Positions 7,124-15,124 of a stretch of 63,030 nucleotides of DNA are shown piece by piece (the first letter of the stretch is position 1; each line of letters begins with the position of its first letter). The stretch is from Variovorax sp. CAN15. Its GTDB lineage: Bacteria; Pseudomonadota; Gammaproteobacteria; Burkholderiales; Burkholderiaceae_C. The position numbers and the translations under genes are program-made. The notes beneath the pieces were generated by a model. It saw nothing but the letters and a program-made list of their open reading frames with translations, was not told the origin of the DNA and ran no database searches. The stretch spans positions 1 to 63,030 of the forward strand of contig NZ_JASMRZ010000003.1 of assembly GCF_030462475.1 (NCBI RefSeq), read 5' to 3'.

Positions 7124-8572
7124 ATGAGCAGCAGCCACACATTCGTCGACCGCTTCGGTCTCTGGTCCGACGACCAGCACGCGCAGGCCAGGGAGCTGGT
7201 GCGCCGCATCGACAGCGGAGAAGTCGACCTCGTGCGCTTCGCCTGGCCCGACCAGCACGGCATCCTGCGCGGCAAGACGCTGGTTGCCAGCGAGGCGCGC
7301 TCGGCCCTGTTGGAAGGCGTGAACCTCACCTCAACCCTGCTGGCCAAGGACACATCCCACAAGACCGTGTTCCCGGTGTTCACGCAAGGCGGCGGCTTCG
7401 CCATCGAGGGCCTGCAGGGCGGCGCGGACTTCACCATCGTGGCCGACCCCGCCACCTTCAAGGTGCTGCCATGGTCGCCGCGCACCGGCTGGGTGATGTG
7501 CGACGCCTACATGGCCGACGGCAAGCCCTGCCCCTTCGCCACGCGGCAGATCCTGCAGCGCGCGGTGCGCCAGCTCGACGAGCTGGGTCTGGACTTCATC
7601 GCCGGCCTCGAAGTGGAGTTCCACGTCTTCAGGCTCGAAGACGCCCGCATGGGCCTGGCCGATTCGGGCCAGCCCGGCGAGCCGCCGCGCGTGTCGCTGC
7701 TGTCGCACGGCCACCAGTACCTCACCGAGTTGCGCTACGACCGCGTCGACGGACTGATGGAGTTGCTGCGCTCGAACCTCATCGCGCTCGGCCTGCCGCT
7801 GCGATCGCTCGAAATCGAATTCGGCCCGAGCCAGTTCGAGCTGACGTTCGGCCCCACCGCCGGCGTGATGCCCGCCGACACCATGGTGCTGCTGCGCAGC
7901 GCCATCAAGCAGATCTGCCAGCGCAACGGCCTGCACGCCACCTTCATGTGCCGCCCGAAGATTCCGAACGTGATGTCCAGCGGCTGGCACCTGCACCAGT
8001 CGCTGCGCCGCAAGAGCGACGGTGTCAACGCGTTCATGCCCGAGACCGAGGGCCAGACGCTCAGCGAGATCGGCATGCACTACCTGGGCGGCCTCAAGGC
8101 GCACGCCTGCGGCGCGGCCGCGCTGGCGAGCCCCACCATCAACGGCTACCGCCGCTACCGCCCCTTCTCGCTCGCGCCCGACCGCGCGATCTGGGCCAAG
8201 GACAACCGCGGCGCGATGCTGCGCGTGCTCGGCGGCATGGGCCAGAGCGCCTCGCGCATCGAGAACCGCGTGGGCGAGCCGACGGCCAACCCGTACCTGT
8301 ACCTCGCGTCGCAGCTCTTCTCAGGACTGGATGGCATCCGCCACAAGACCGACCCCGGGCCCTCGGCCGACGCGCCCTACGAAACGCCGGCGGAACAACT
8401 GCCGCGTTCGCTGGGCGACGCCCTCGCCTGCCTGCGCCGCGACGAGATGCTCAACGCGCAGATGGGCAAGACCTTCGTCGACTACCTCTGCCACATCAAG
8501 GAAGCGGAAATCGCCCGCTTCAATCTCGAAGTCTCGGAGTGGGAACACCGCGAGTACTTCGACATGTTCTAA
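7124..8572 (+). CDS. Glutamine-synthetase-like gamma-glutamyl ligase
   Basis: This 482-aa protein belongs to the glutamine synthetase superfamily with the catalytic elements in order: GLEVEFH metal site, EFGPSQFELTF, SSGWHLHQSL, NGYRRYRP, NRGAMLR and RIENRVGEPTANPYLYLA. An ATP-dependent glutamate-amine ligase is therefore likely active. It differs from housekeeping GlnA, which has no business inside an oxygenase operon. In known pathways, GS-like ligases PuuA, IpuC and AtdA1/TdnQ couple glutamate to putrescine, isopropylamine and aniline before oxidation. By analogy it may glutamylate the amine that the Rieske enzyme then oxidises. The ATG at 7124 follows the oxygenase stop by 11 nt, indicating co-translation. 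A dispersed repeat separates it from the ferredoxin gene. Function by analogy only. Confidence 0.85.
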   Translation: MSSSHTFVDRFGLWSDDQHAQARELVRRIDSGEVDLVRFAWPDQHGILRGKTLVASEARSALLEGVNLTSTLLAKDTSHKTVFPVFTQGGGFAIEGLQGGADFTIVADPATFKVLPWSPRTGWVMCDAYMADGKPCPFATRQILQRAVRQLDELGLDFIAGLEVEFHVFRLEDARMGLADSGQPGEPPRVSLLSHGHQYLTELRYDRVDGLMELLRSNLIALGLPLRSLEIEFGPSQFELTFGPTAGVMPADTMVLLRSAIKQICQRNGLHATFMCRPKIPNVMSSGWHLHQSLRRKSDGVNAFMPETEGQTLSEIGMHYLGGLKAHACGAAALASPTINGYRRYRPFSLAPDRAIWAKDNRGAMLRVLGGMGQSASRIENRVGEPTANPYLYLASQLFSGLDGIRHKTDPGPSADAPYETPAEQLPRSLGDALACLRRDEMLNAQMGKTFVDYLCHIKEAEIARFNLEVSEWEHREYFDMF

Positions 8573-8583
8573 AGCATGACGCG

Positions 8584-8672
8584 CACCCCCAGGCTTGCCC
8601 ACTCCGTGTGGCCTCCAACCCCCTTGCAGGGGGCAACACCGGCGGCCCGGCAAAGCCGGTTCCGCGGTGTTC
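8584..8672 (+). repeat. Gene-end dispersed repeat, copy A
   Basis: This is one of four copies of a roughly 90-bp element (others at 13672, 43647 and 53680). It begins with CACCCCCAGGCTT, has a CCCCCTTGCAGGGGG hairpin, and ends in a second hairpin with an AACACC/GGTGTT outer stem and a CCGGCAAAGCCGG inner part. It starts 11 nt after the stop codon of the ligase gene, in the same direction, inside the operon. Confidence 0.8.
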
Positions 8673-8691
8673 ACCATTGAAGAAAACCTCC

Positions 8692-9015
8692 ATGCCCACG
8701 ATCCACTACATCCTCAAGGACGGCACCACGCGCGACGTCGACGCCAAGGTCGGCGCCAGCGTGATGGAAACCGCCATCCGCGGCAACGTGCGCGGCATCG
8801 ACGCCGAGTGCGGCGGCTGCTGCTCCTGCGCCACCTGCCACGTCTACGTGGACGACGCCTTCATCGACCTGCTGCCGCCGCCCGACGACATGGAAAGCGC
8901 GCTGCTCGATGCCGTGGCGTCCGAGCGCAGGCCCGGCTCGCGCCTGAGCTGCCAGCTCGGCATCACCGCGGCTTTCGATGGCCTCACGGTGCGCGTGCCC
9001 GATACCCAGGTCTGA
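8692..9015 (+). CDS. Adrenodoxin-type [2Fe-2S] ferredoxin
   Basis: The 107-aa protein has cluster ligands C40, C46, C49 and C87 with the C-x5-C-x2-C-x37-C spacing of adrenodoxin/putidaredoxin-type ferredoxins. Two further cysteines (C43, C44) lie in the loop CGGCCSCATC. Such ferredoxins carry single electrons from an FAD reductase to cytochromes P450 or Rieske oxygenases. Its place after the Rieske and ligase genes makes it the likely electron donor of that oxygenase, as LigXc is for LigXa. No reductase gene is nearby, so an unlinked reductase must supply electrons. It is separated from the ligase by a dispersed repeat and from the ABC genes by 98 nt. Confidence 0.9.
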   Translation: MPTIHYILKDGTTRDVDAKVGASVMETAIRGNVRGIDAECGGCCSCATCHVYVDDAFIDLLPPPDDMESALLDAVASERRPGSRLSCQLGITAAFDGLTVRVPDTQV

Positions 9016-9113
9016 CGCTCCACTCGGGCATCATCGCCCGCTTCGCTTGCACCCGGTTACACGAAAGCCGCGCCCCATCGGGCGCATCCACTCCACCTGA
9101 AAGGCGTTTTCAA

Positions 9114-10322
9114 ATGACGGCAATGACGATGACCAAGAGAACCATCCTCTCGACCCTGCTGCTGGCGAGCTTCGGCGTGCTGGGCACGACCGCCGCGCAG
9201 GCGGCCGACGAGCCCCTGCGCATCGGCCTGATCGCGACCTACTCCGGCCCCTACGCCGACTACGGCCGCCAGTTCGACGCCGGCATCGCGCTCTACCTGA
9301 AGGAGCATGGCGGCAAGGTCGGCGGCCGCACGGTCGAGATCATCAAGAAGGACACCGCCGGCCCCGCGCCCGACGCCGCCAAGCGCATCGCGCAGGAGCT
9401 CATCGTGCGCGACAAGGTGAGCGTGCTCACCGGCCTGGACTTCAGCCCCAACGCGTACGCCGTGGGCGCCATCGCCACGCAGGCGAAGATCCCGACCATC
9501 GTGATGAACGCGGCCTCCTCGGCCATCACCACCAGCTCGCCCTACGTGGCGCGCCTGTCGTTCACCGTGCAGCAGGTGACCGACCCGATGGCGCGCTACA
9601 TGCTCAAGGAAGGCATCAAGGACGCCTACACCGTGGTCGCCGACTACGCCTCGGGCGTCGATGCGGAGACCGCCTTCAAGAAGACCTTCACCGCCGGCGG
9701 CGGCAAGGTGTCGGGCGAAGTGCGCACGCCGATGAACAACCCCGACTTCTCGGCCTACGTGCAGCGCATCAAGGATGCCAAGCCCCAGGCCGTGTTCTTC
9801 TTCTTTCCCTCGGGCGTGATGCCGCCTGCCTTCCTGAAGGTCTGGAAGGAACGCGGCATGGAGCAGGCCGGCATCAAGCTCTTCGCCACCGGCGAAGCCA
9901 CCGACGACAGCTACCTCGACGCCACCGGCGACGTGGCGCTGGGCCTGGTCACCAGCCACCACTACTCGTTCGCACATCCCTCGCCGAAGAACCAGAAGTT
10001 CGTGAAAGACTTTGCCGCCGACAACGGCACCAAGCTGCGCCCGAGCTACTTCGCCGTGACCGCCTACGACGCGATGGCCGCCATCGACCTGGCACTCGCC
10101 AAGACCAAGGGCGACACCGGCGGCGACAAGTTCATGGACGCTCTGAAGGGCCTGAGCTTCGAAAGCCCGCGCGGCCCGATCGAGATCGACCCGGCCACCC
10201 GCGACATCGTGCAGACCGTCTACATCCGCAAGACCGAGCGGGTGAACGGCCAGCTGGTGAACGTGGAGTTCGACAAGTTCGACCGCGTGAAGGACCCGGC
10301 CAAGGAAGCCGCAGCCAAGTAA
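9114..10322 (+). CDS. ABC transporter substrate-binding protein, branched-chain amino acid type
   Basis: The 402-aa protein has a cleavable signal peptide (hydrophobic core about residues 12-28, AxA site before DEPLRIGL) and a two-lobe type-I periplasmic binding fold. The opening IGLIATYSGPYADYGRQ is typical of LivK-like proteins that bind amino acids, aromatic acids, amides or ureas. In-frame ATG codons at 9114, 9123 and 9129 all precede the signal, so the exact start is open. It is followed by permease and ATPase genes, giving a complete importer. Its place behind the oxygenase, ligase and ferredoxin genes suggests it brings in their substrate rather than leucine. Confidence 0.88.
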   Translation: MTAMTMTKRTILSTLLLASFGVLGTTAAQAADEPLRIGLIATYSGPYADYGRQFDAGIALYLKEHGGKVGGRTVEIIKKDTAGPAPDAAKRIAQELIVRDKVSVLTGLDFSPNAYAVGAIATQAKIPTIVMNAASSAITTSSPYVARLSFTVQQVTDPMARYMLKEGIKDAYTVVADYASGVDAETAFKKTFTAGGGKVSGEVRTPMNNPDFSAYVQRIKDAKPQAVFFFFPSGVMPPAFLKVWKERGMEQAGIKLFATGEATDDSYLDATGDVALGLVTSHHYSFAHPSPKNQKFVKDFAADNGTKLRPSYFAVTAYDAMAAIDLALAKTKGDTGGDKFMDALKGLSFESPRGPIEIDPATRDIVQTVYIRKTERVNGQLVNVEFDKFDRVKDPAKEAAAK

Positions 10323-10353
10323 GCCAGCCAGTTCGTCAGCCAGCAGGAAATTC

Positions 10354-11214
10354 ATGGGCATCGTGATCTTCGACGGAGTGGCCTACGGCATGCTCCTGTT
10401 CCTCATCGGCGTGGGCCTGTCCATCACGATGGGGCTCATGAATTTCGTCAACCTCGCGCACGGCAGCTTCGCGATGGTCGGCGGCTACGTGGCCGCCGTG
10501 CTGATGAACCACTTCGGGCTCGGCTTCGGCCTCTCGCTGGCTGCGGCCTTCGTGGCGGCGGCGCTGGTGGGCGCGGTGCTGGAGTTCGTGTTCTACCGCC
10601 GGCTGTACCGTGCGCATCCGCTCGACCAGGTGCTGCTGTCGATCGGCGTGGTGTTCGTGTCGATCGCCGCTTTCACCTATTTCTTCGGCCCGACGATGCA
10701 GCCCTTCACGCTGCCCGCGGCGCTCGACGGCCAGGTGTCGCTGCTGGGCCTGGAGGTGGGCCGCTACCGGCTGTTCCTGATCGCCTGCGGCGCGGCGGTG
10801 CTTGTGGCCCTGCTGCTGGGCCTGGGCAGGACCCGCTACGGCGCGATGGTGCGCGCGGCGGTGGACAACCAGCGCGTGGCCGGCGGCACCGGCATCCACG
10901 TGCAGCGCCTTTTCTTCCTGACCTTCTCGCTGGGCTGCGGCCTCGCCGGCCTGGGCGGCGCGCTGAGCCTGGGCATGCTGGGGCTGGAGCCCTCGTTCCC
11001 GCTCAAGTACCTCGTCTACTTCCTGATGGTGGTCTGCGTGGGCGGCGCGGGCACCGTCACCGGGCCCTTCATCGCGGCGCTGCTGGTCGGCATCGTCGAC
11101 GTGGCGGGCAAGTACTACCTGCCCGAGGCGGGCGCATTTCTCATCTACGTCTTCATGATCGTCATGCTGCTGGTGCGGCCGAACGGCATCGTCGCGAAGA
11201 AGGGGCTCGCATGA
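10354..11214 (+). CDS. Branched-chain-type ABC permease, LivH family
   Basis: This 286-aa integral membrane protein has about eight hydrophobic segments. It carries the LivH hallmarks GLMNFVNLAHGSFAMVGGYV near residue 28 and RAAVDNQRVAGGTGIHV in the cytoplasmic coupling loop. It forms the heterodimeric channel with the LivM-like protein encoded next; the two genes overlap by 4 nt. It belongs to the importer linked to the Rieske/ligase operon. Confidence 0.9.
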   Translation: MGIVIFDGVAYGMLLFLIGVGLSITMGLMNFVNLAHGSFAMVGGYVAAVLMNHFGLGFGLSLAAAFVAAALVGAVLEFVFYRRLYRAHPLDQVLLSIGVVFVSIAAFTYFFGPTMQPFTLPAALDGQVSLLGLEVGRYRLFLIACGAAVLVALLLGLGRTRYGAMVRAAVDNQRVAGGTGIHVQRLFFLTFSLGCGLAGLGGALSLGMLGLEPSFPLKYLVYFLMVVCVGGAGTVTGPFIAALLVGIVDVAGKYYLPEAGAFLIYVFMIVMLLVRPNGIVAKKGLA

Positions 11215-12182
11215 TGACGAAAGCCCTGCTGAACCTTTCCCCCGCGCAGCTGCGCATCGCCGAAGCCGCCTTCTGGCTGGCGCTGGCCTCCAGCTTCTTC
11301 CTGCTGCCCGACAAGCTCACGCTGATGAGCCAGGTGCTGATCTTCGGCCTGTTCGCCGTGTCGCTGGACATGGCGCTGGGCTACGCGGGCATCCTCACCG
11401 TGGGCCATGCGGCCTTCTTCGGCGCGGGCGCCTACGCGGCCGGGCTGCTGGCCAAGTACGGCTGGAGCGAGCCCTTCACCGGCCTCGCGTTCGCGCTGGT
11501 CGTCAGCGGCCTGCTGGGCTACGCACTGAGCTACCTCGTGGTGCGCGGCGCCGACCTCACGCGGCTGATGATCACCATCGGCGTATGCGTGCTGCTCTAC
11601 GAGCTGGCCAACCGGCTCTCGGGCATCACCGGCGGCACCGACGGGCTGCAGGGCGTGGTCATCGCGCCGGTGCTCGGCCTGTTCGACTTCGACCTCTACG
11701 GCAAGACCGCCTTCTGCTACGCCTTCGGCGTGGTGCTGGCGATGTTCCTGCTGGTGCGGCTGGTGCTGCGCTCGCCCTTCGGCCTGGCGCTGCGCGGCAT
11801 CCACGACAGCCGCAAGCGCATGACGGCCATCGGCTCGCCGGTGGAAGCGCGGCTGCGCATGGCCTACGCTTTCTCGGCGGCGGTGGCGGGCGTGGCCGGC
11901 GCGCTGCTGGCGCAGACCACGCAGTTCGTGGGCATCGAGTCCATCAGCTTCAACCGCTCGGCCGAGGTGCTCATCATCCTGGTGCTCGGCGGCACGGGGC
12001 GGCTGTACGGCGGGATGATCGGCGCCATCGTCTACATGCTGGTGCACGACTGGTTCGCCGACATGAACCCGCAGTACTGGATGTTCTGGCTCGGTATCTT
12101 CCTGATCGCCGCAGTCATGCTGGGACGCGGCGGGATCATGGGCGCGCTCTCGCGCTTCGTGCGCACGGGGAAGGCACGATGA
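11211..12182 (+). CDS. Branched-chain-type ABC permease, LivM family
   Basis: The 323-aa membrane protein has the LivM motif YAGILTVGHAAFFGAGAYAA near residue 58 and a coupling-helix region GIHDSRKRMTAIGSPVEARL. It pairs with the LivH-like protein. ATGA-type overlaps with both neighbours (4 nt upstream and 4 nt downstream) indicate translational coupling and balanced subunit synthesis. The substrate is not readable from the sequence. Confidence 0.9.
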   Translation: MMTKALLNLSPAQLRIAEAAFWLALASSFFLLPDKLTLMSQVLIFGLFAVSLDMALGYAGILTVGHAAFFGAGAYAAGLLAKYGWSEPFTGLAFALVVSGLLGYALSYLVVRGADLTRLMITIGVCVLLYELANRLSGITGGTDGLQGVVIAPVLGLFDFDLYGKTAFCYAFGVVLAMFLLVRLVLRSPFGLALRGIHDSRKRMTAIGSPVEARLRMAYAFSAAVAGVAGALLAQTTQFVGIESISFNRSAEVLIILVLGGTGRLYGGMIGAIVYMLVHDWFADMNPQYWMFWLGIFLIAAVMLGRGGIMGALSRFVRTGKAR

Positions 12183-12967
12183 GCAGCACGACGACGACAA
12201 ACACCCTGCGCACGCGGGACCTCGGCGTGCGCTTCGGCGCCTTCCAGGCCGTGGCCGACGTGAACCTCTCGCTCGAACCGGGCGCTCGGCAGGCGCTGAT
12301 CGGCCCCAACGGCGCGGGCAAGACCACGCTCATCAACCTGCTGACAGGCGTGCTCAAGCCCACCAGCGGCAGCATCCACATGGGCGGGGCCGACATCACG
12401 CGCCTGCCCGGCGACAGGCGCGCCCGAATGGGGCTGGCGCGCACTTTCCAGATCAACACGCTCTTCCCCAGCCTCACGCCGCTGCTGTCGGTGGTGCTGG
12501 CGATCAGCGAGCGCGAAGGGCTGGGCGCCACCTGGTGGCGGCCGCTGAAGGGCTGCACGGCCGTGTTCGACGAGGCGCATGCGCTGCTGGGCACGCTCAG
12601 GCTCGACAGCCTGGCCGACGTGCCCGTGGCCGAGCTGGCCTACGGCAAGCAGCGGCTGCTCGAGATCGCGCTCGCGCTCGCGGCCAGGCCCCGCATCCTG
12701 CTGCTGGACGAGCCCGCCGCCGGCGTGCCGGAGGACGAGAGCGGCGAGCTGTTCGAAGCCATCGCGGCGCTGCCTGCGGACATCAGCGTGCTCTTCATCG
12801 AGCACGACATGAAGCTGGTCTTCCGCTTCGCGCGCCGCATCTCGGTGCTCGTGGGCGGCCGCATCCTCACCGAGGGCACGCCCGCGGAAATCGGCGCCGA
12901 CCCGCGCGTGCGCGAGGTCTACCTGGGCAGATCGCACCTCCACCACCACCCACACTCCCATGCCTGA
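12179..12967 (+). CDS. ABC transporter ATPase, LivG family
   Basis: The 262-aa protein has Walker A GPNGAGKTT near residue 43, a signature segment ELAYGKQRLLEIALALA and Walker B ILLLDEPAAG followed by the H-loop region IEHDM. The C-terminal GxxxxVREVYLG element is typical of LivG/BraF. The tail ends in an unusual His-rich run (HLHHHPHSHA). It powers import together with the LivF-like subunit, whose gene it overlaps by 8 nt. Confidence 0.9.
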   Translation: MSSTTTTNTLRTRDLGVRFGAFQAVADVNLSLEPGARQALIGPNGAGKTTLINLLTGVLKPTSGSIHMGGADITRLPGDRRARMGLARTFQINTLFPSLTPLLSVVLAISEREGLGATWWRPLKGCTAVFDEAHALLGTLRLDSLADVPVAELAYGKQRLLEIALALAARPRILLLDEPAAGVPEDESGELFEAIAALPADISVLFIEHDMKLVFRFARRISVLVGGRILTEGTPAEIGADPRVREVYLGRSHLHHHPHSHA

Positions 12968-13664
12968 AGCACTCGCCTTCGACAAAGTCACCGCCGGCTA
13001 TGGCAACGCCGTGGTGCTCGACCGGCTCGATTTTTCGCTGCAACAGGGCGAGAGCCTCGCCATCCTCGGGCGCAACGGCGTGGGCAAGACCACGCTGCTC
13101 GAGACGCTGATGGGCAACACCCGCGTGATGCAGGGCGCGATCCGCTGGCAGGGCGCGGACATCGTGCGCTGGCCCTCGCACCAGCGCGTGCGCGCGGGGC
13201 TGGGCTGGGTGCCGCAGGAGCGCGAAGTGTTCCCCTCGCTCACCGTCGAGGAGAACCTCACCGTCATCTCGCGGCTGGGCGGCTGGAACCTCCAGCGCGT
13301 CTACGACTTCTTCCCGCGCCTGCGCGAGCGGCGCGGCAACTACGGCAACCAGCTCTCGGGCGGCGAGCAGCAGATGCTCGCCATCGGCCGCGCGCTCATG
13401 ACCAACCCGAAGCTTCTGCTGCTCGACGAGCCCATGGAAGGCCTGGCGCCGATCATCGTGGAGGAGCTGGCATTGGCGATCCGCCGGCTTTGCGAATCGG
13501 AGGGGCTCGCGTCGATCGTGGTGGAACAGCACCCGGTGCTGGCGCTGGAGATGACGCACAAGGCCATCGTGCTGGAGCGCGGGACCGTGGTGCATGCCGG
13601 GCCCAGCGCGGAACTGGCAGCCGACCAGGAATTGCTGGAGGGCTTGCTGGGCGTCGGGGTCTGA
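12960..13664 (+). CDS. ABC transporter ATPase, LivF family
   Basis: The 234-aa protein has Walker A GRNGVGKTT, the C-loop LSGGEQQMLAIGRAL and Walker B LLLLDEPMEGLAPIIVEEL, all characteristic of LivF/BraG. It is the last gene of the operon that runs from the oxygenase. Downstream lies a dispersed repeat and a convergent gene for a second binding protein. Confidence 0.9.
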   Translation: MPEALAFDKVTAGYGNAVVLDRLDFSLQQGESLAILGRNGVGKTTLLETLMGNTRVMQGAIRWQGADIVRWPSHQRVRAGLGWVPQEREVFPSLTVEENLTVISRLGGWNLQRVYDFFPRLRERRGNYGNQLSGGEQQMLAIGRALMTNPKLLLLDEPMEGLAPIIVEELALAIRRLCESEGLASIVVEQHPVLALEMTHKAIVLERGTVVHAGPSAELAADQELLEGLLGVGV

Positions 13665-13671
13665 TTGCCAG

Positions 13672-13763
13672 GACACCGCGGAACCGGCTTTGCCGGGCCG
13701 CGGGTGTCGCCCCCCGGCAAGAGGGAAGGCGCGCGCCACGCGAAGTGCGCAAAGCCTGGGGGA
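13672..13763 (-). repeat. Gene-end dispersed repeat, copy B
   Basis: This copy is on the minus strand relative to copies A and C. It begins 4 nt after the stop of the minus-strand binding-protein gene at 13768, so it again follows a stop codon in the direction of that gene. It is the most diverged of the four copies in its central hairpin. Confidence 0.75.
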
Positions 13764-13767
13764 GTGC

Positions 13768-14928
13768 CTAGCTCAGCATCTGGCCGCGGCTGCCGATCAC
13801 GGCCACGTCCACGAAATGGCCGCCTTCGCGATTGGTGCGTCCGTAGTTGATCTTCACGCCGCCGAGGTCGAAGTTCTCGATGCTCGCGAGCCCCGACATC
13901 ACCGATGCGCGCGTGAGCGAGCCGCCCGCGCGGCGCATGCCTTCGGCCAGCACTGCCGCATTGAGGTAGCCCTCCAGGCTGGTGAGCGAGAAGTCCTTGA
14001 CGCCGTTGGCAACCATGTCGGCCTGGTAGCGGCGCACGATCTCGAACCTGGTCGAGTACGGCGAGGGCACCACGATCACAAAGCCCAGGCCCTTGGCCAG
14101 ATCGCCCATGGCCGCCAGCGCGCTGGCGGTGATCGACAGGCCGTAGGCCGAGCTGCTGTTGCCCGCCTCGCGCAGCGCCTTCAGGAACACCGGCGCCGTG
14201 CCGGCCAGCCCGACCACCACCACCTGCGGCTTGGCCTTGGCGATGGCCGCGGCGGCGGGGCCCACTTCCATGCTGGTCGTGTTGGGCGTGGTCGCGATGA
14301 CCGCGGGTTCCAGCTTGGCCTTGGCCAGCGCGCTCTTGAAGGCCGCCAGCACCGACTGCCCCAGCGGGTCTTCCGAATGCACGAGGCCGATGCGGCTCTG
14401 GCCCAGCACGGCGGCGGTGCTCACCAGCTTCTCGACCTCCTGGTCGTAGTTGGCGCGCACCCAGAAGGTGTTGGGGGCATTCTTCTTGCGCAGCGAAATC
14501 GTTCCGGTAATGGGCCCCACCACGGCCATGCCGGGCACCGCGTCCATCACCTCGGCCGTCTGGCGCGTGCCCAGCGGATGCACCAGCGCGAGCACGGAGC
14601 TGTCCTTCTCGAAGGCCAGCGCGTTGGCCTTGGCCACGTCGGGCTTGAAGGTGTCGTCGGCCATTACGAGTTCGACCTTGGTGCCGTTGATGCCGCCCGC
14701 CTTGTTCAGCGCCGCGAAGAAGGCGCTCGACCCCTGGTAGAGGCCCTGGCCGTTGGCCTTCTCGACGCTGCTATTGTCGAAGGTCGTTCCCACGCGCACC
14801 GGCCGGTTCTGCGCGAGCGCCGGAAAGCCAAGGCCGGCGGCTGCGGTGGCGGCGGCCAACCCGGTCAGCGCACGCCGACGGCTGGTGGAAAGCGGCGCAA
14901 TCGACTCGCGCGGCATGGGAACGGTCAT
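13768..14928 (-). CDS. Second ABC substrate-binding protein, amino-acid/amide type
   Basis: The 386-aa protein is a type-I periplasmic binding protein. Its N-terminus has a Tat-like or Sec signal (STSRRRALTGLAAATAAAGL, then PALA) and the mature part opens VRVGTTFDNSSVEKANGQ. GGAGA lies about 9 nt before the ATG at 14928, which supports that start over an upstream in-frame TTG. It converges on the LivF gene and may supply the adjacent importer with a second substrate range. It could also serve an unlinked transporter. It is transcribed in the same direction as the phospholipase-D gene upstream but with a gap of 196 nt, so it probably has its own promoter. Confidence 0.85.
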   Translation of the reverse strand: MTVPMPRESIAPLSTSRRRALTGLAAATAAAGLGFPALAQNRPVRVGTTFDNSSVEKANGQGLYQGSSAFFAALNKAGGINGTKVELVMADDTFKPDVAKANALAFEKDSSVLALVHPLGTRQTAEVMDAVPGMAVVGPITGTISLRKKNAPNTFWVRANYDQEVEKLVSTAAVLGQSRIGLVHSEDPLGQSVLAAFKSALAKAKLEPAVIATTPNTTSMEVGPAAAAIAKAKPQVVVVGLAGTAPVFLKALREAGNSSSAYGLSITASALAAMGDLAKGLGFVIVVPSPYSTRFEIVRRYQADMVANGVKDFSLTSLEGYLNAAVLAEGMRRAGGSLTRASVMSGLASIENFDLGGVKINYGRTNREGGHFVDVAVIGSRGQMLS

Positions 14929-15124
14929 GGTCGAAGTCTCCGGAGATGAATGCGTTTGTGACAAAAGTTCACACTCTTGCGAGGAATGTAACGCACCTTC
15001 CCGTTCGGAAGATGACCTGGGCGACTACTTCTTGGCCGGCTTCGGCATCGCCGCCACATTCATACCGGTCGGAGTCGGCCGCCCGCCGCAGGCGAGCGCG
15101 CGGACGATAGGCCTGTAAGCCCGG

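Noticed and set aside
5628..7142. A 504-aa minus-strand open frame over the Rieske gene
   Set aside because: The plus-strand frame carries intact iron-ligand motifs; the minus frame has none.
13672..13763. Repeat copy B as an intrinsic terminator of livF
   Set aside because: It has stems but no T-run after them, and its orientation follows the opposite-strand gene.
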